A DNA stretch of 64,000 bases, taken from NCBI GenBank assembly GCA_016717115.1, contig JADKGE010000009.1:1-64000 (forward strand), written 5' to 3'. This stretch comes from Actinomycetota bacterium. GTDB lineage: Bacteria; Actinomycetota; Actinomycetes; S36-B12. Below are positions 1 to 9,188 of this stretch, in pieces. The first letter of the stretch is position 1. Each line of letters opens with the position of its first letter. Under the pieces are notes generated by a model that saw only the letters and a program-made list of their open reading frames with translations, had not been told where the DNA came from and did no database searches. A program made the position numbers and the translations under genes.

Positions 1-1
1 C

Positions 2-79
2 GACAGCAGACCCGACGGATCCTGCACCTGGACCTCACCCCACGGCCGGATCTACGACCACGACCCCCCACCCTTCTGA
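2..79 (+). CDS. C-terminal end of DUF222/HNH endonuclease-type protein (partial, 5' outside window)
   Basis: Only the last 25 codons are present, reading DSRPDGSCTWTSPHGRIYDH and ending DPPPF before a TGA. The 'TWTSP.GR.Y' tail followed by a short proline-rich end is typical of the actinobacterial DUF222 (13E12-repeat) proteins that carry a C-terminal HNH nuclease domain and occur in many copies per genome. The call rests on that tail alone; the catalytic HNH motif lies outside the window. The following gene is convergent, 29 bp away. Confidence 0.5.
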   Translation, partial: DSRPDGSCTWTSPHGRIYDHDPPPF

Positions 80-108
80 TCGTTGTCACGGCGGAGGGTC
101 GGCCCGCG

Positions 109-777
109 TCAGCGCGGCGGCCGCCATAGCGCTTCGAGTTCGGGGTCGTCGATGACCGCGGCCTTCAATGCCAGTCGCGCAATCGTGCGGCGACCGCGAG
201 AGCCCGGCTCCTCGCCCACCCACGCGCGCACAGCCTCGAGCACGAGGTCGGGGTGCGCCTTCCAGATATCGCGCATCGCGTTGCCCACGGACTTCTGAAC
301 GTAGGGGCTGTCATCGCCCCGAAGGGTTGCGAGCAGGGCCACGGCCTCGTCCGGATGATGGTGGAAGTAGGGCCGGCGCGCATCGGTCCACCGCCGCAGG
401 CCCTCGGACACCGTGCGGCGCTGGTTGGCGTGCTCGGAGCCCAGCCACGAGCGAATCTCGGGCAGAGCCTGTTCGTAGCCCACCCCCGCGCAGTAGTCGT
501 CGAAGGCGAAGGCCAAGCCCTCGTTGATCTGCCAGTCCGGCTCGGAGGCGGCGAACGCCCGCAGCGCGCGCAGGGCAGCTGGGTCGGTCGCCGCCAGCGG
601 TCCCACGGCGCACACCGCGAAGAAGCGTGGCTCCCACTCAGGTCGTGCGAACAGCGCCTCTAGGTGGGCGACGGCATCGGCCGGGTCCTCGGCCGCGAAC
701 GCGAGGGCCTCCTTGCGAACGGTCGGCCACGTCTTGCCATCGAGACCTGCGGCATCAGGCGGTCCGCCCGTGTTCAC
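109..777 (-). CDS. HEAT-repeat DNA alkylation repair (AlkC/AlkD)-like protein
   Basis: A 222-aa all-helical protein. The segment QKSVGNAMRDIWKAHPDLVL matches the 'SVaNhLnDIsKdhPdLV' signature of the AlkC/AlkD DNA alkylation repair family, and NQRRTVSEGLRRW resembles the family's RR.xSEG segment. Family members excise N3/N7-alkylated purines using stacked HEAT repeats. I cannot confirm catalytic residues, so glycosylase activity is an inference. The GTG at 777 overlaps the TGA of the upstream gene (GTGA), implying translational coupling; an ATG much further upstream exists in this frame but would run through the neighbouring gene. It is the last gene of a leftward four-gene operon with a cupin, a YFLGQ-domain protein and a membrane protein. 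Confidence 0.65.
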   Translation of the reverse strand: MNTGGPPDAAGLDGKTWPTVRKEALAFAAEDPADAVAHLEALFARPEWEPRFFAVCAVGPLAATDPAALRALRAFAASEPDWQINEGLAFAFDDYCAGVGYEQALPEIRSWLGSEHANQRRTVSEGLRRWTDARRPYFHHHPDEAVALLATLRGDDSPYVQKSVGNAMRDIWKAHPDLVLEAVRAWVGEEPGSRGRRTIARLALKAAVIDDPELEALWRPPR

Positions 778-1286
778 GGGCCGTCGATCGTCCTGGCGGT
801 GAGCTTGGGGACCTGGCTCACGACGGGCCTGCCGCGGCCGGCCTTGGTGATGCGGGCGAGCACGACGTCGTCGGGCCCGACCGAGGCCGCCGGCTTCGCC
901 GCGATGATCGGTTGCTCGACCCAGCGAGTGAAGGCCTCTTCGGCCGGGCATCCCGGTGGCGCCACCGTGAACGAGTCGGGCACCTCCTTCCACGTGGCCG
1001 TCACGACGGCGTCGATCATCGTCGTGCCGAGAGCCGGCCGCACGGAGAGCCGGCACGGCAGCGTCTGCACGATCTCCCGACCACGCGGGTCGATCGCGAT
1101 CCCGGGGGTGACCGTCACAGCGCCCTTGGCGCCGATCGATACGTTCAGGCCCTCGACCACACCCGATCCGAGTCGGCGGTTCAGCAGGTGGCGCATGTCA
1201 CGGTGGTACTGCTGCTCGAGTGCGAAGTCATCCGGGCTGAGCATCTGGCCGAGGAAGTAGTGCGGGCGGCGCACGGAATCGGTCAT
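774..1286 (-). CDS. YFLGQ-domain protein of unknown function (baseplate/extracellular-complex-associated family)
   Basis: 170 aa. The N-terminus reads RPHYFLGQMLSPDDFALEQQ, then YHRDMRHLLNRRLGSGVVEG and VTPGIAIDPRGREI. This 'YF.GQ.L...DF..EQ.YHR.K.R..NR.L.G.GVV.GL.V ... PG.AiDp.GREI' pattern is a recurring uncharacterised domain that I associate with proteins near phage-tail-like or other secreted multi-protein loci; the association is from memory. No tail, sheath or baseplate genes are visible here. ATG at 1286 overlaps the stop of the cupin gene by 4 bp and its own stop overlaps the next start, so it is an internal member of a tight operon. No signal peptide or membrane segment is seen. Confidence 0.55.
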   Translation of the reverse strand: MTDSVRRPHYFLGQMLSPDDFALEQQYHRDMRHLLNRRLGSGVVEGLNVSIGAKGAVTVTPGIAIDPRGREIVQTLPCRLSVRPALGTTMIDAVVTATWKEVPDSFTVAPPGCPAEEAFTRWVEQPIIAAKPAASVGPDDVVLARITKAGRGRPVVSQVPKLTARTIDGP

Positions 1287-1714
1287 GACGTCTCCTTCGA
1301 GCGGTCGACTTGAACGAGCAGGAGGGCGGCCGGCTGGCCGTCGAGAGCTCCCGAGCGGTGCCCACAGCGGCCGTCGGCGGATCGTGTGCCCTGGTCACCG
1401 CCGAACGACAGTTCTCCCGCCCCCATCTCCACGCGGGTGCCGTCCATCGTCTCCACGAACCAACGTCCCGAGATCACCGCGATCCATTGCGGTACGGGGT
1501 TCTCGTGCCATTCGCCGACCACGCCGGCGGGCAGCACCGCCAGGACCGACCCAGTGACGGTGCCGGGCAGGTCGTCGACCCAGACCGGGGCCGCCCCGGC
1601 TGCCACCTCCCGCAGGTCGAACGACGTGATGGTGCGCCTCGTCTGGCGGCTGATGCCCTCGGCATCGGTCCACACGTCCCAGTAGGGCACCTCTGGCGGC
1701 GCCTCATCCGGCAT
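1283..1714 (-). CDS. cupin-domain protein
   Basis: 143 aa. The central part, with PAGVVGEWHENPVPQWIAVI followed by SGRWFVETMDGTRVEMGAGE, has the two-motif cupin layout (G...H...P....v..G....e..g....l..Ge). The first motif keeps His/Glu (WHEN) that could bind a metal; the second motif is weak. Such small cupins are often metal-dependent dioxygenases, isomerases or ligand sensors, and nothing here selects among them. It starts with ATG at 1714, 2 bp after the stop of the upstream membrane-protein gene, and overlaps the next gene by 4 bp, so it is co-transcribed with the YFLGQ and HEAT-repeat genes. Confidence 0.65.
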   Translation of the reverse strand: MPDEAPPEVPYWDVWTDAEGISRQTRRTITSFDLREVAAGAAPVWVDDLPGTVTGSVLAVLPAGVVGEWHENPVPQWIAVISGRWFVETMDGTRVEMGAGELSFGGDQGTRSADGRCGHRSGALDGQPAALLLVQVDRSKETS

Positions 1715-1716
1715 CG

Positions 1717-2358
1717 CTAGCCCTCGATTCCCGTCGACGACGCGGGCGGCCGAGTGGGTGGGTGGAGTCCCTCGGCCCGGAGCTCGAGGGCGGCCAGCGC
1801 GTCGATGACGGCGACGTCACCGCGCCGCCATGCCCCCGCGGGATCCGGGTCGATGCGGGCCAGCGCCTTCAACGGCTGCCGTGAGAGCGCGCGGAGGGCG
1901 AACAGGTCGAGGTCCTCGTTCCCGTCGATCAGTCGTTGGGCAGCGCCCGCGCGGCGCACGAAAGCGATGCGGATCGGCAGCCAGAACACCGCGAACGACG
2001 CGAACGCGAGCAGCGCCAGGGCGAGCGGGAGGAATAGCGCCAGCTTCGAGACAGCGTCGGCCTCGGCCTGCGCGGCGTCGGCGATGGCGGTCGCGGCGTC
2101 GCTCATTCCGGAGAACGGGGCGCTCAGCCCATCGCCGACCAGAGGCAGCCCGGCGACGGACTCGCCGGCGGAGTCGATGTTGTCGGCCAGGTCGTTGGCG
2201 CCGCTGGCGATCGCGATCCCCGGGCCGGCCAGGTTCATGATCAGGTCGTGCAACTTGAACGCGATCCAGATCCACAGCACGGTCCAGGCGACCAGCCACA
2301 GGTCTCCCACCACCTGACGCGTGCGGCGGGCCGGGACGTCGGCATAGATTCTCACCAT
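1717..2358 (-). CDS. predicted two-helix membrane protein
   Basis: 213 aa from an ATG at 2358. A hydrophobic segment (LWLVAWTVLWIWIAFKL) near residues 20-40 and a second (LALFLPLALALLAFASFAVF) near 110-135 flank an extracytoplasmic loop rich in Ala/Asp/Gly. The C-terminal ~75 residues are soluble and contain leucine-rich helices (DLFALRALSRQPLKALARID). I recognise the architecture from other actinobacterial genomes as a conserved hypothetical membrane protein, but know no function. The reading frame stays open upstream to 2472, yet the ATG at 2358 precedes the first plausible domain. It is the first gene of the leftward operon. Confidence 0.6.
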   Translation of the reverse strand: MVRIYADVPARRTRQVVGDLWLVAWTVLWIWIAFKLHDLIMNLAGPGIAIASGANDLADNIDSAGESVAGLPLVGDGLSAPFSGMSDAATAIADAAQAEADAVSKLALFLPLALALLAFASFAVFWLPIRIAFVRRAGAAQRLIDGNEDLDLFALRALSRQPLKALARIDPDPAGAWRRGDVAVIDALAALELRAEGLHPPTRPPASSTGIEG

Positions 2359-2393
2359 GGGGTGATCGTCGCGTGCCCGCACGCGGTTCCGCG

Positions 2394-2969
2394 TCAGGCG
2401 CGACGGAAGGTGGCCATCGTGCTTCCTCCGGCACCCACCGGCACCGGCCACTTCAACGTCGAGCGCGTGCACGTGTAGGGCGTTGCGCCGCCGGGCAGCG
2501 TCTCCGACCGGCCAGCGGGCCCCGGAACCGAGAAGGTCTCACCGTCCTTTGTACCGGTCAGGTCGCCGTAGGAGATCTCGCTCGATACCAGGCCGGTGAC
2601 GATCTTGCCGCCGCGGGTTCGGTAGCTGGACTCGTTGATCCACGAGGCCTCGGCTTTGATCGACTGTCCAGCACCGAGGGTGCCTTCGAGGATGAACAGG
2701 GTGCTGCCGTAGATCATGCGGCCGTCGCGGAAGGATGTCGTGATCGTCCCGTTCGTGACCAGCCACCCGGGAACGGGGACGAGCTCGCGCAGCAGCTGGG
2801 TCGACGCGGCCGGACTCATCCTCCACTGGCCGGCCAGACAGGGATCGCGGGCGACCGTCGGGGGCCGCGTCGCGGTGGCGGCGGCGGTGGTGGCGTGAAG
2901 CGTGAGGGCCAAGGCGGTCCCGACGAGGGACGCGATCGAGAGGGCGAGGGCACGCTGCGGACGACGCAT
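2394..2969 (-). CDS. secreted hypothetical protein, Sec signal peptide
   Basis: 191 aa. The N-terminus MRRPQRALALSIASLVGTAL continues into an Ala-rich h/c-region, so a Sec signal peptide with cleavage near residue 30-35 is likely. The mature part starts with DPCLAGQWRMS and ends with YTCTRSTLKWPVP, leaving two cysteines that may form a disulfide. The Gly/Thr/Ser-rich pattern (GTITTSF, YGDLTGT) looks like a small beta-barrel, similar in style to lipocalin-like secreted actinobacterial proteins. It lies 35 bp upstream of the membrane-protein gene on the same strand and may share its transcript. The frame remains open far upstream, antisense to typA; the signal peptide fixes the start. Confidence 0.65.
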   Translation of the reverse strand: MRRPQRALALSIASLVGTALALTLHATTAAATATRPPTVARDPCLAGQWRMSPAASTQLLRELVPVPGWLVTNGTITTSFRDGRMIYGSTLFILEGTLGAGQSIKAEASWINESSYRTRGGKIVTGLVSSEISYGDLTGTKDGETFSVPGPAGRSETLPGGATPYTCTRSTLKWPVPVGAGGSTMATFRRA

Positions 2970-3038
2970 GGCGGGTCCAATCGTCGGGGATCTGGGCACA
3001 GTATGGGCTGGGATTCGTCGATTGAGAAGGCCCGACCG

Positions 3039-3044
3039 TAGGGT
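3039..3044 (+). promoter_or_regulatory. -10 box of leaderless typA transcript
   Basis: TAGGGT ends 6 bp before the GTG start of typA, placing the expected transcription start at or next to the start codon. A purine stretch (AGGGG) directly abuts the GTG and is too close to act as a ribosome binding site. Confidence 0.5.
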
Positions 3045-3050
3045 CAGGGG

Positions 3051-4913
<1,863 letters not shown>

Positions 4914-5029
4914 GCCGCCGGATCACGGGCGATTCTCCCGCCTGATCGGGCGGAGTCCGGACGTCTTCGCAACCCGATGGCGCCTGGCGAGAAGTTGTCC
5001 GCGGCGAGGCTGCGGGACCGCGAGAAAAG

Positions 5030-5045
5030 GTCACGATTTGGTGAC
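5030..5045. promoter_or_regulatory. inverted repeat upstream of peptide importer operon
   Basis: GTCAC-N6-GTGAC lies in the 300-bp non-coding region between typA and the importer. TAGCCT at 5109-5114 downstream could be the -10 element, about 100 bp before the TTG start, so the repeat would sit upstream of the core promoter. No regulator can be assigned; a 5+5 bp repeat can arise by chance. The rest of the 4914-5213 gap holds no gene that I can see. Confidence 0.3.
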
Positions 5046-5213
5046 GTATGTCCGGTTGGGGGGATCCCGTAGTTACTCGCCAGTCACGGTGTCGTAACCT
5101 CAGGCGGCTAGCCTTCCTCGGAGGGCGAGCCCGTTCCTCGTGATCCGCCCGCACACCCGACCGGCCTTAAGACACCTGCGCTTCGCGCCTGCGCAACAGA
5201 AGGGAGCCGACCG

Positions 5214-6215
5214 TTGAGCCTTGACACCGCCGACGCCTCGGCCGCTTCCCCCGCGGCTGCGTCGACTGAGGACACCTTCGCGGGCATCTCGCTTCGCCGG
5301 CTCGCCTGGCGGCGGCTGAAGCGCGACAAGGGCGCCATGATCGCCATGGGCGTGCTCATCCTCGTCTTCGTGACCGCGCTCCTGGCCCCGCTCATCGTCT
5401 CGGTGCTGGGCCTGAGCCCCTATGACTTCGACAACTCCGCGCTCGACCCGGCCCTGGGCAGCCTGCCCGCCGGCAGCTGGGGCGGCGTCTCGGCCGACCA
5501 CCCGCTCGGTGTCGAGCCGCTCACCGGCCGCGACCTGCTGGCTCGCCTGCTGTACGGCGCACGCGTGTCGATGTTCATCGCTCTCACAGCGGTCACGCTC
5601 ATCGCCATCATCGGGACCGTGGTGGGCATCGTCGCCGGCTACAAGAGCGGCTGGGTCGACACCATCATCGGCCGGTCGACCGACCTGCTCCTTGCATTCC
5701 CCTTCATCCTCATGCTCATCGCCCTCAGCCCCGTACTCACCCAGCGGCTCGAGGCGCTCGGACTCAGTCCGGAGAACGCCCGCATCATCTACCTCGTCAT
5801 AGTGTTCGCCTTCTTCGGCTGGCCCTACCTCGCCCGCCTGATCAGGGGGCAGGTGCTCAGCCTCCGCGAGCGCGAGTTCGTCGAGGCCGCCGTCGCGAGC
5901 GGGGCACCCACGCGGCGCATCCTGTTCAAGGAGATCCTGCCCAACCTGTGGGCGCCGATCATCGTCTACGTCACGATCTCGCTGCCCACCCTGATCGCGG
6001 CCGAGGCTGCCCTGTCCTACCTCGGCGTCGGCGTCATCGAGCCAACACCGTCCTGGGGCAAGATGCTGGCCGACTCGGTGCGCTACTTCGCCGTGGTGCC
6101 GACGTACCTGTTCATCCCGGGAACGGCGCTCTTCGTTGTCGTCTACGCATTCAACGTCTTCGGCGACGCCGTTCGCGACGCTCTCGATCCTCGCACCGGC
6201 CGGAACCTCCGGTGA
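5214..6215 (+). CDS. ABC peptide transporter permease, DppC/OppC type
   Basis: 333 aa integral membrane protein. The N-terminus is cytoplasmic, the first membrane helix is near residues 43-66 and the remaining helices follow a large periplasmic-side loop. The EAA loop that docks the ATPase reads EFVEAAVASGAPTRRILFKE, and FPFILMLIALSPVL and SLPTLIAAEAALSYLGVGVI are typical DppC segments. The start is TTG at 5214 with AGGGAG 7 bp upstream. It forms an importer with the binding protein, DppB and the double ATPase downstream. The order C-A-B-DF, with the binding protein between the two permeases, differs from the usual A-B-C-D-F order. Confidence 0.93.
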   Translation: MSLDTADASAASPAAASTEDTFAGISLRRLAWRRLKRDKGAMIAMGVLILVFVTALLAPLIVSVLGLSPYDFDNSALDPALGSLPAGSWGGVSADHPLGVEPLTGRDLLARLLYGARVSMFIALTAVTLIAIIGTVVGIVAGYKSGWVDTIIGRSTDLLLAFPFILMLIALSPVLTQRLEALGLSPENARIIYLVIVFAFFGWPYLARLIRGQVLSLREREFVEAAVASGAPTRRILFKEILPNLWAPIIVYVTISLPTLIAAEAALSYLGVGVIEPTPSWGKMLADSVRYFAVVPTYLFIPGTALFVVVYAFNVFGDAVRDALDPRTGRNLR

Positions 6216-6261
6216 GCGACGCGAGGACGAACACAAGGCTTCCGCTCAGCACGAGCGGGAT

Positions 6262-6280
6262 TCCGGCCATCCTGGCCGGA
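6262..6280 (+). other. intercistronic stem-loop between dppC-type and binding-protein genes
   Basis: TCCGGCCA - TCC - TGGCCGGA forms a perfect 8-bp stem with a 3-nt loop in the 108-bp gap. No U-tract follows, so it is more likely an mRNA-processing or stability element, or a weak terminator, than a full intrinsic terminator. Confidence 0.55.
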
Positions 6281-6323
6281 GCAGGGGCGAACAGATGCTC
6301 GCCCCTTGATAAGGAGGAAACAC

Positions 6324-8084
6324 ATGGGTAAGGCCTACAAGAACGGCCTCCGCCTAGCGGCAGTTGCCTCGGTGGGCGCGCTCGCGCTTGCGGCCTGCGG
6401 CGGAGGGTCAACCAGCAGTGACGCGTCAGGCAGCGCAGCTGCTGCGGGCGTCACGGAGGGCACCAAGGGTGGCACGATCAACGCCCTGACCCTCAGTGAG
6501 CAGTGGCAGCACGTCGACCCGCAGCGCATGTACACGGGCGTCGATATTGCCTTCTTCACGGGGTACACCACCCGGACGCTGACCCAGTACAAGTACGCGC
6601 CGGGCGCCGAGGGAACGACGATCGTGCCGGACATGGCCACGGACCTGGGCACCGCAAGCGCGGACGCCAAGACGTGGTCGTTCACCATCCGCGACGGCGT
6701 CAGCTTCCAGGACGGAACGCCGGTCACCTGCGAGGACATCAAGTACGGCGTCTCGCGCACGTTCGCGACCGACATCATCACTGACGGCCCGGCCTACGCG
6801 ATCTCCTACCTCGACATCCCGAAGCTCGAGGACGGCACCTCTGAGTACAAGGGTCCGTTCCTGGCTGAGGGCAGCATCGTCGCGGGCTTCGACAAGGCCG
6901 TCACGTGCTCCGAGGACAACAAGACCATCACGTTCAAGCTCAACCGCCCCGTCGGTGACTTCAACTACGCCGTCACCCTGCCGGCGTTCTCCCCGGTGCC
7001 CAAGGCTGCGGACACCGGCGAGAAGTACGACGACAACTACGTCGCCACCGGCCCCTACAAGATCCAGGAGTACACGAAGGGCCAGAAGATGGTCCTCGTG
7101 CGCAACGAGAACTGGGATCCGGCGTCGGATGACTACCACTTGGCGTACCCGGACCAGATCGTCGTGTCCTTCGCTATCGACGCCGCGGCGATCGACCAGC
7201 GCCTGATCGCTGACGCTGGCGAGGACAAGACGGCCGTCATGGTCGGCCAGCTCCAGCCGGAGAACCTCGCAACGATCTTCGGCACCGACGATCCCCGCTT
7301 CAAGGATCGCTCGGTCGACGGGTACGACCCCTACGTGCGCTACACGGTCATCAACACCCAGAAGGTGCCGAACCTCAAGCAGCGCATCGCTATCGCCGTG
7401 GCCATCAACCGCGCCGAGGTCATCGCCGCTCGCGGTGGCGACTTCGCCGGTGACATCGCCGACGGCGTGATCAAGCCGAACCTCGCTGCCGACTACGCGC
7501 CCTCGGGCATGTGGACCGACATGTTCGGCCAGGCCGTCCCCGACACGGGAGACCCGGAGTTCGCGAAGAAGCTCATCGCGGAGTCCGGCGAGCCGATGCC
7601 GGAGCTGACCTACCAGTTCCCGCAGAACCCGGTCGACGAGAAGATCGCTGCGTCGTACCAGGCCGCACTGGCCAAGGCCGGAATCACGGTCAAGCTCGAG
7701 CCGATCGAGCCGAGCCAGTACTACGGCATCGTGTTCGACCCGGAGAAGGCCCAGGCCCTCATCCGCTCGGGTTGGGCACCGGACTGGCAGAACGCCTCGA
7801 CGGTCATCCCCGAGCTGTTCGGGAAGACCGGTGGCTTCAACCTCGGCCTGGTCGACGACCCGGCCTTCGAGGCCAAGGTCCAGGAAGCGGCGGCCATGAC
7901 GGACCGCGCAGCCCAGGGCAAGGCGTGGCAGGCGCTGAACAAGGAAGCCATGCAGAACGCATGGGTTGTGCCGACGGTGTTCGGCAAGGCCCAGTTCCTG
8001 TGGGGCTCCAACGTGGGCAACGCCTTCCTGTGGGATCCGTACGGCTCGATGCCGTATGGCGCCCTGTTCGTGAAGTCCGCTTAG
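6324..8084 (+). CDS. peptide ABC transporter substrate-binding lipoprotein (SBP family 5)
   Basis: 586 aa. The signal peptide ends in a lipobox (ALALAACGGG), so Cys after LAA is lipidated and the protein is anchored outside the membrane. The mature part is an SBP_bac_5 (DppA/OppA) domain: NALTLSEQWQHVDPQRMYTG at the start, then W.F.IRDGV.FQDGTPVT.EDIKYGV.R and YVATGPYKI. It would bind oligopeptides or similar solutes for the importer. ATG at 6324 is preceded by a strong AAGGAGG 6 bp upstream; an in-frame TTG at 6306 lacks a ribosome site. It is flanked by stem-loops on both sides. Codons look more strongly biased (AAG, GAG, AAC) than in neighbours, consistent with high expression. Confidence 0.93.
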   Translation: MGKAYKNGLRLAAVASVGALALAACGGGSTSSDASGSAAAAGVTEGTKGGTINALTLSEQWQHVDPQRMYTGVDIAFFTGYTTRTLTQYKYAPGAEGTTIVPDMATDLGTASADAKTWSFTIRDGVSFQDGTPVTCEDIKYGVSRTFATDIITDGPAYAISYLDIPKLEDGTSEYKGPFLAEGSIVAGFDKAVTCSEDNKTITFKLNRPVGDFNYAVTLPAFSPVPKAADTGEKYDDNYVATGPYKIQEYTKGQKMVLVRNENWDPASDDYHLAYPDQIVVSFAIDAAAIDQRLIADAGEDKTAVMVGQLQPENLATIFGTDDPRFKDRSVDGYDPYVRYTVINTQKVPNLKQRIAIAVAINRAEVIAARGGDFAGDIADGVIKPNLAADYAPSGMWTDMFGQAVPDTGDPEFAKKLIAESGEPMPELTYQFPQNPVDEKIAASYQAALAKAGITVKLEPIEPSQYYGIVFDPEKAQALIRSGWAPDWQNASTVIPELFGKTGGFNLGLVDDPAFEAKVQEAAAMTDRAAQGKAWQALNKEAMQNAWVVPTVFGKAQFLWGSNVGNAFLWDPYGSMPYGALFVKSA

Positions 8085-8096
8085 TCGCATGACCGT

Positions 8097-8132
8097 GGTG
8101 GCTCCGGGGATCACGAGATCCCCGGAGCCACC
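8097..8132 (+). other. 16-bp perfect hairpin downstream of the binding-protein gene
   Basis: GGTGGCTCCGGGGATC pairs perfectly with GATCCCCGGAGCCACC around an ACGA loop; ACCGT/ACGGT outside extends it after a bulge. It starts 12 bp after the stop codon. There is no U-tract and the permease gene follows at 8199. Stable hairpins at this position commonly protect the upstream mRNA or partly terminate, giving excess binding protein over permease. Confidence 0.75.
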
Positions 8133-8198
8133 ATCACGGTGGGGCGACAACGACGCCCTGCCGGACCCATCCGCCTTTCGCCAAGAGGGAAGTAGAAC

Positions 8199-9188
8199 GT
8201 GACCGGATATGTGATCAGGCGCCTGCTCACCGGGATCCTGATCCTGGTGCTGCTGAGCATGGTCACGTTCCTGCTCTTCAACGCCCTCCCCACCGACCCC
8301 GCCGCCCTCACTTGCGGCAAGTCATGCACACCCCAGGTCATCGAGGCGAACCGCGTCCGCCTCGGTCTGGACCTGCCGCTGTGGCAGCAGTACCTCGAGT
8401 TCGTCAAGGGCCTGTTCCTCGGTCGCACCTACGGCTCGGGCTCGCAGACCTTCACGTGCGACGCCCCGGCGTTGGGCTACTCGTTCCGCCGCGGCGAGTG
8501 CGTCACGCCGCTCATCCTCGGCGTGCTCCCCGTCACGATCTACCTGGCCGTCGGCGCCTTCATCCTGTGGATGATCTCCGGAGTCCTGCTCGGCATCTAC
8601 GCGGCCCTACGCCGCGGGCGCTGGCAGGAGAAGGCCACCTTGGGCGCGGCCCTCGTCGGCTACTCGTTCCCCTCCTTCTTCATCGGCCTGCTCCTCCTGT
8701 TCTTCGTGGTCATCAAGTGGCAGTTGCTGCCCTATCCCGACTACGTGCCTCCGCAAGACGACCCGGTGCAGTTCCTCCAGACGATGATCCTTCCGTGGAT
8801 CACGCTGGCCCTGGTGTTCGCCGCCTTCTACATCCGCCTGACCCGCAACCAGATGCTGGAGACGCTGGGCGAGGACTACATCCGCACGGCCCGGGCAAAG
8901 GGCCTGCCCGAGCGCACCGTCATCCGCAAGCACGGCCTGCGCGCCGGCCTCACGCCGATCGTCACTGCGGCCGGCCTCGACCTTGCCGGACTCCTCGGCG
9001 GCGCCATCATCGTGGAGAGCGTCTTCACGCTTCCCGGGCTGGGCCGCCTCGCCATCAACTCCGTGCTCGACGCCGATCTCCCCGTGATCACCGGCACCGT
9101 CCTGGTGGCAGGATTCTTCATCGTGGTCGCGAACATCATCGTCGACCTGCTCTATGCCGTCATCGACCCGCGAGTGAGGCTGACATGA
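8199..9188 (+). CDS. ABC peptide transporter permease, DppB/OppB type
   Basis: 329 aa. The N-terminal segment YVIRRLLTGILILVLLSMVT is the classic DppB first helix, followed by DPAALTCG and an external domain with two extra cysteine-containing stretches (TCGKSC, FTCDAPALGYSFRRGECVT) that could form disulfides. The EAA loop reads DYIRTARAKGLPERTVIRKH. GTG at 8199 has GAGGGA 8 bp upstream. Its TGA overlaps the ATG of the ATPase gene (ATGA). It pairs with the DppC-type permease encoded at 5214 to form the membrane channel. Confidence 0.93.
   Translation: MTGYVIRRLLTGILILVLLSMVTFLLFNALPTDPAALTCGKSCTPQVIEANRVRLGLDLPLWQQYLEFVKGLFLGRTYGSGSQTFTCDAPALGYSFRRGECVTPLILGVLPVTIYLAVGAFILWMISGVLLGIYAALRRGRWQEKATLGAALVGYSFPSFFIGLLLLFFVVIKWQLLPYPDYVPPQDDPVQFLQTMILPWITLALVFAAFYIRLTRNQMLETLGEDYIRTARAKGLPERTVIRKHGLRAGLTPIVTAAGLDLAGLLGGAIIVESVFTLPGLGRLAINSVLDADLPVITGTVLVAGFFIVVANIIVDLLYAVIDPRVRLT

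Noticed and set aside
774..1286. Extracellular contractile injection system or prophage locus
   Set aside because: Only the YFLGQ-domain protein hints at this; no sheath, tube, baseplate or lysis genes occur nearby.
4914..4960. Intrinsic terminator after typA
   Set aside because: Only short CCGCC/GGCGG pairing without a U-tract; too weak to call.
6426..8150. 574-codon minus-strand frame opposite the binding-protein gene
   Set aside because: High-GC antisense shadow of a strongly coded gene with a lipobox and ribosome site on the plus strand; no recognisable domain.
8312..9184. Upstream extension of the double-ATPase frame
   Set aside because: Reads Arg/Pro-rich nonsense across the DppB-type permease gene; the ATGA overlap at 9185 gives the real start.
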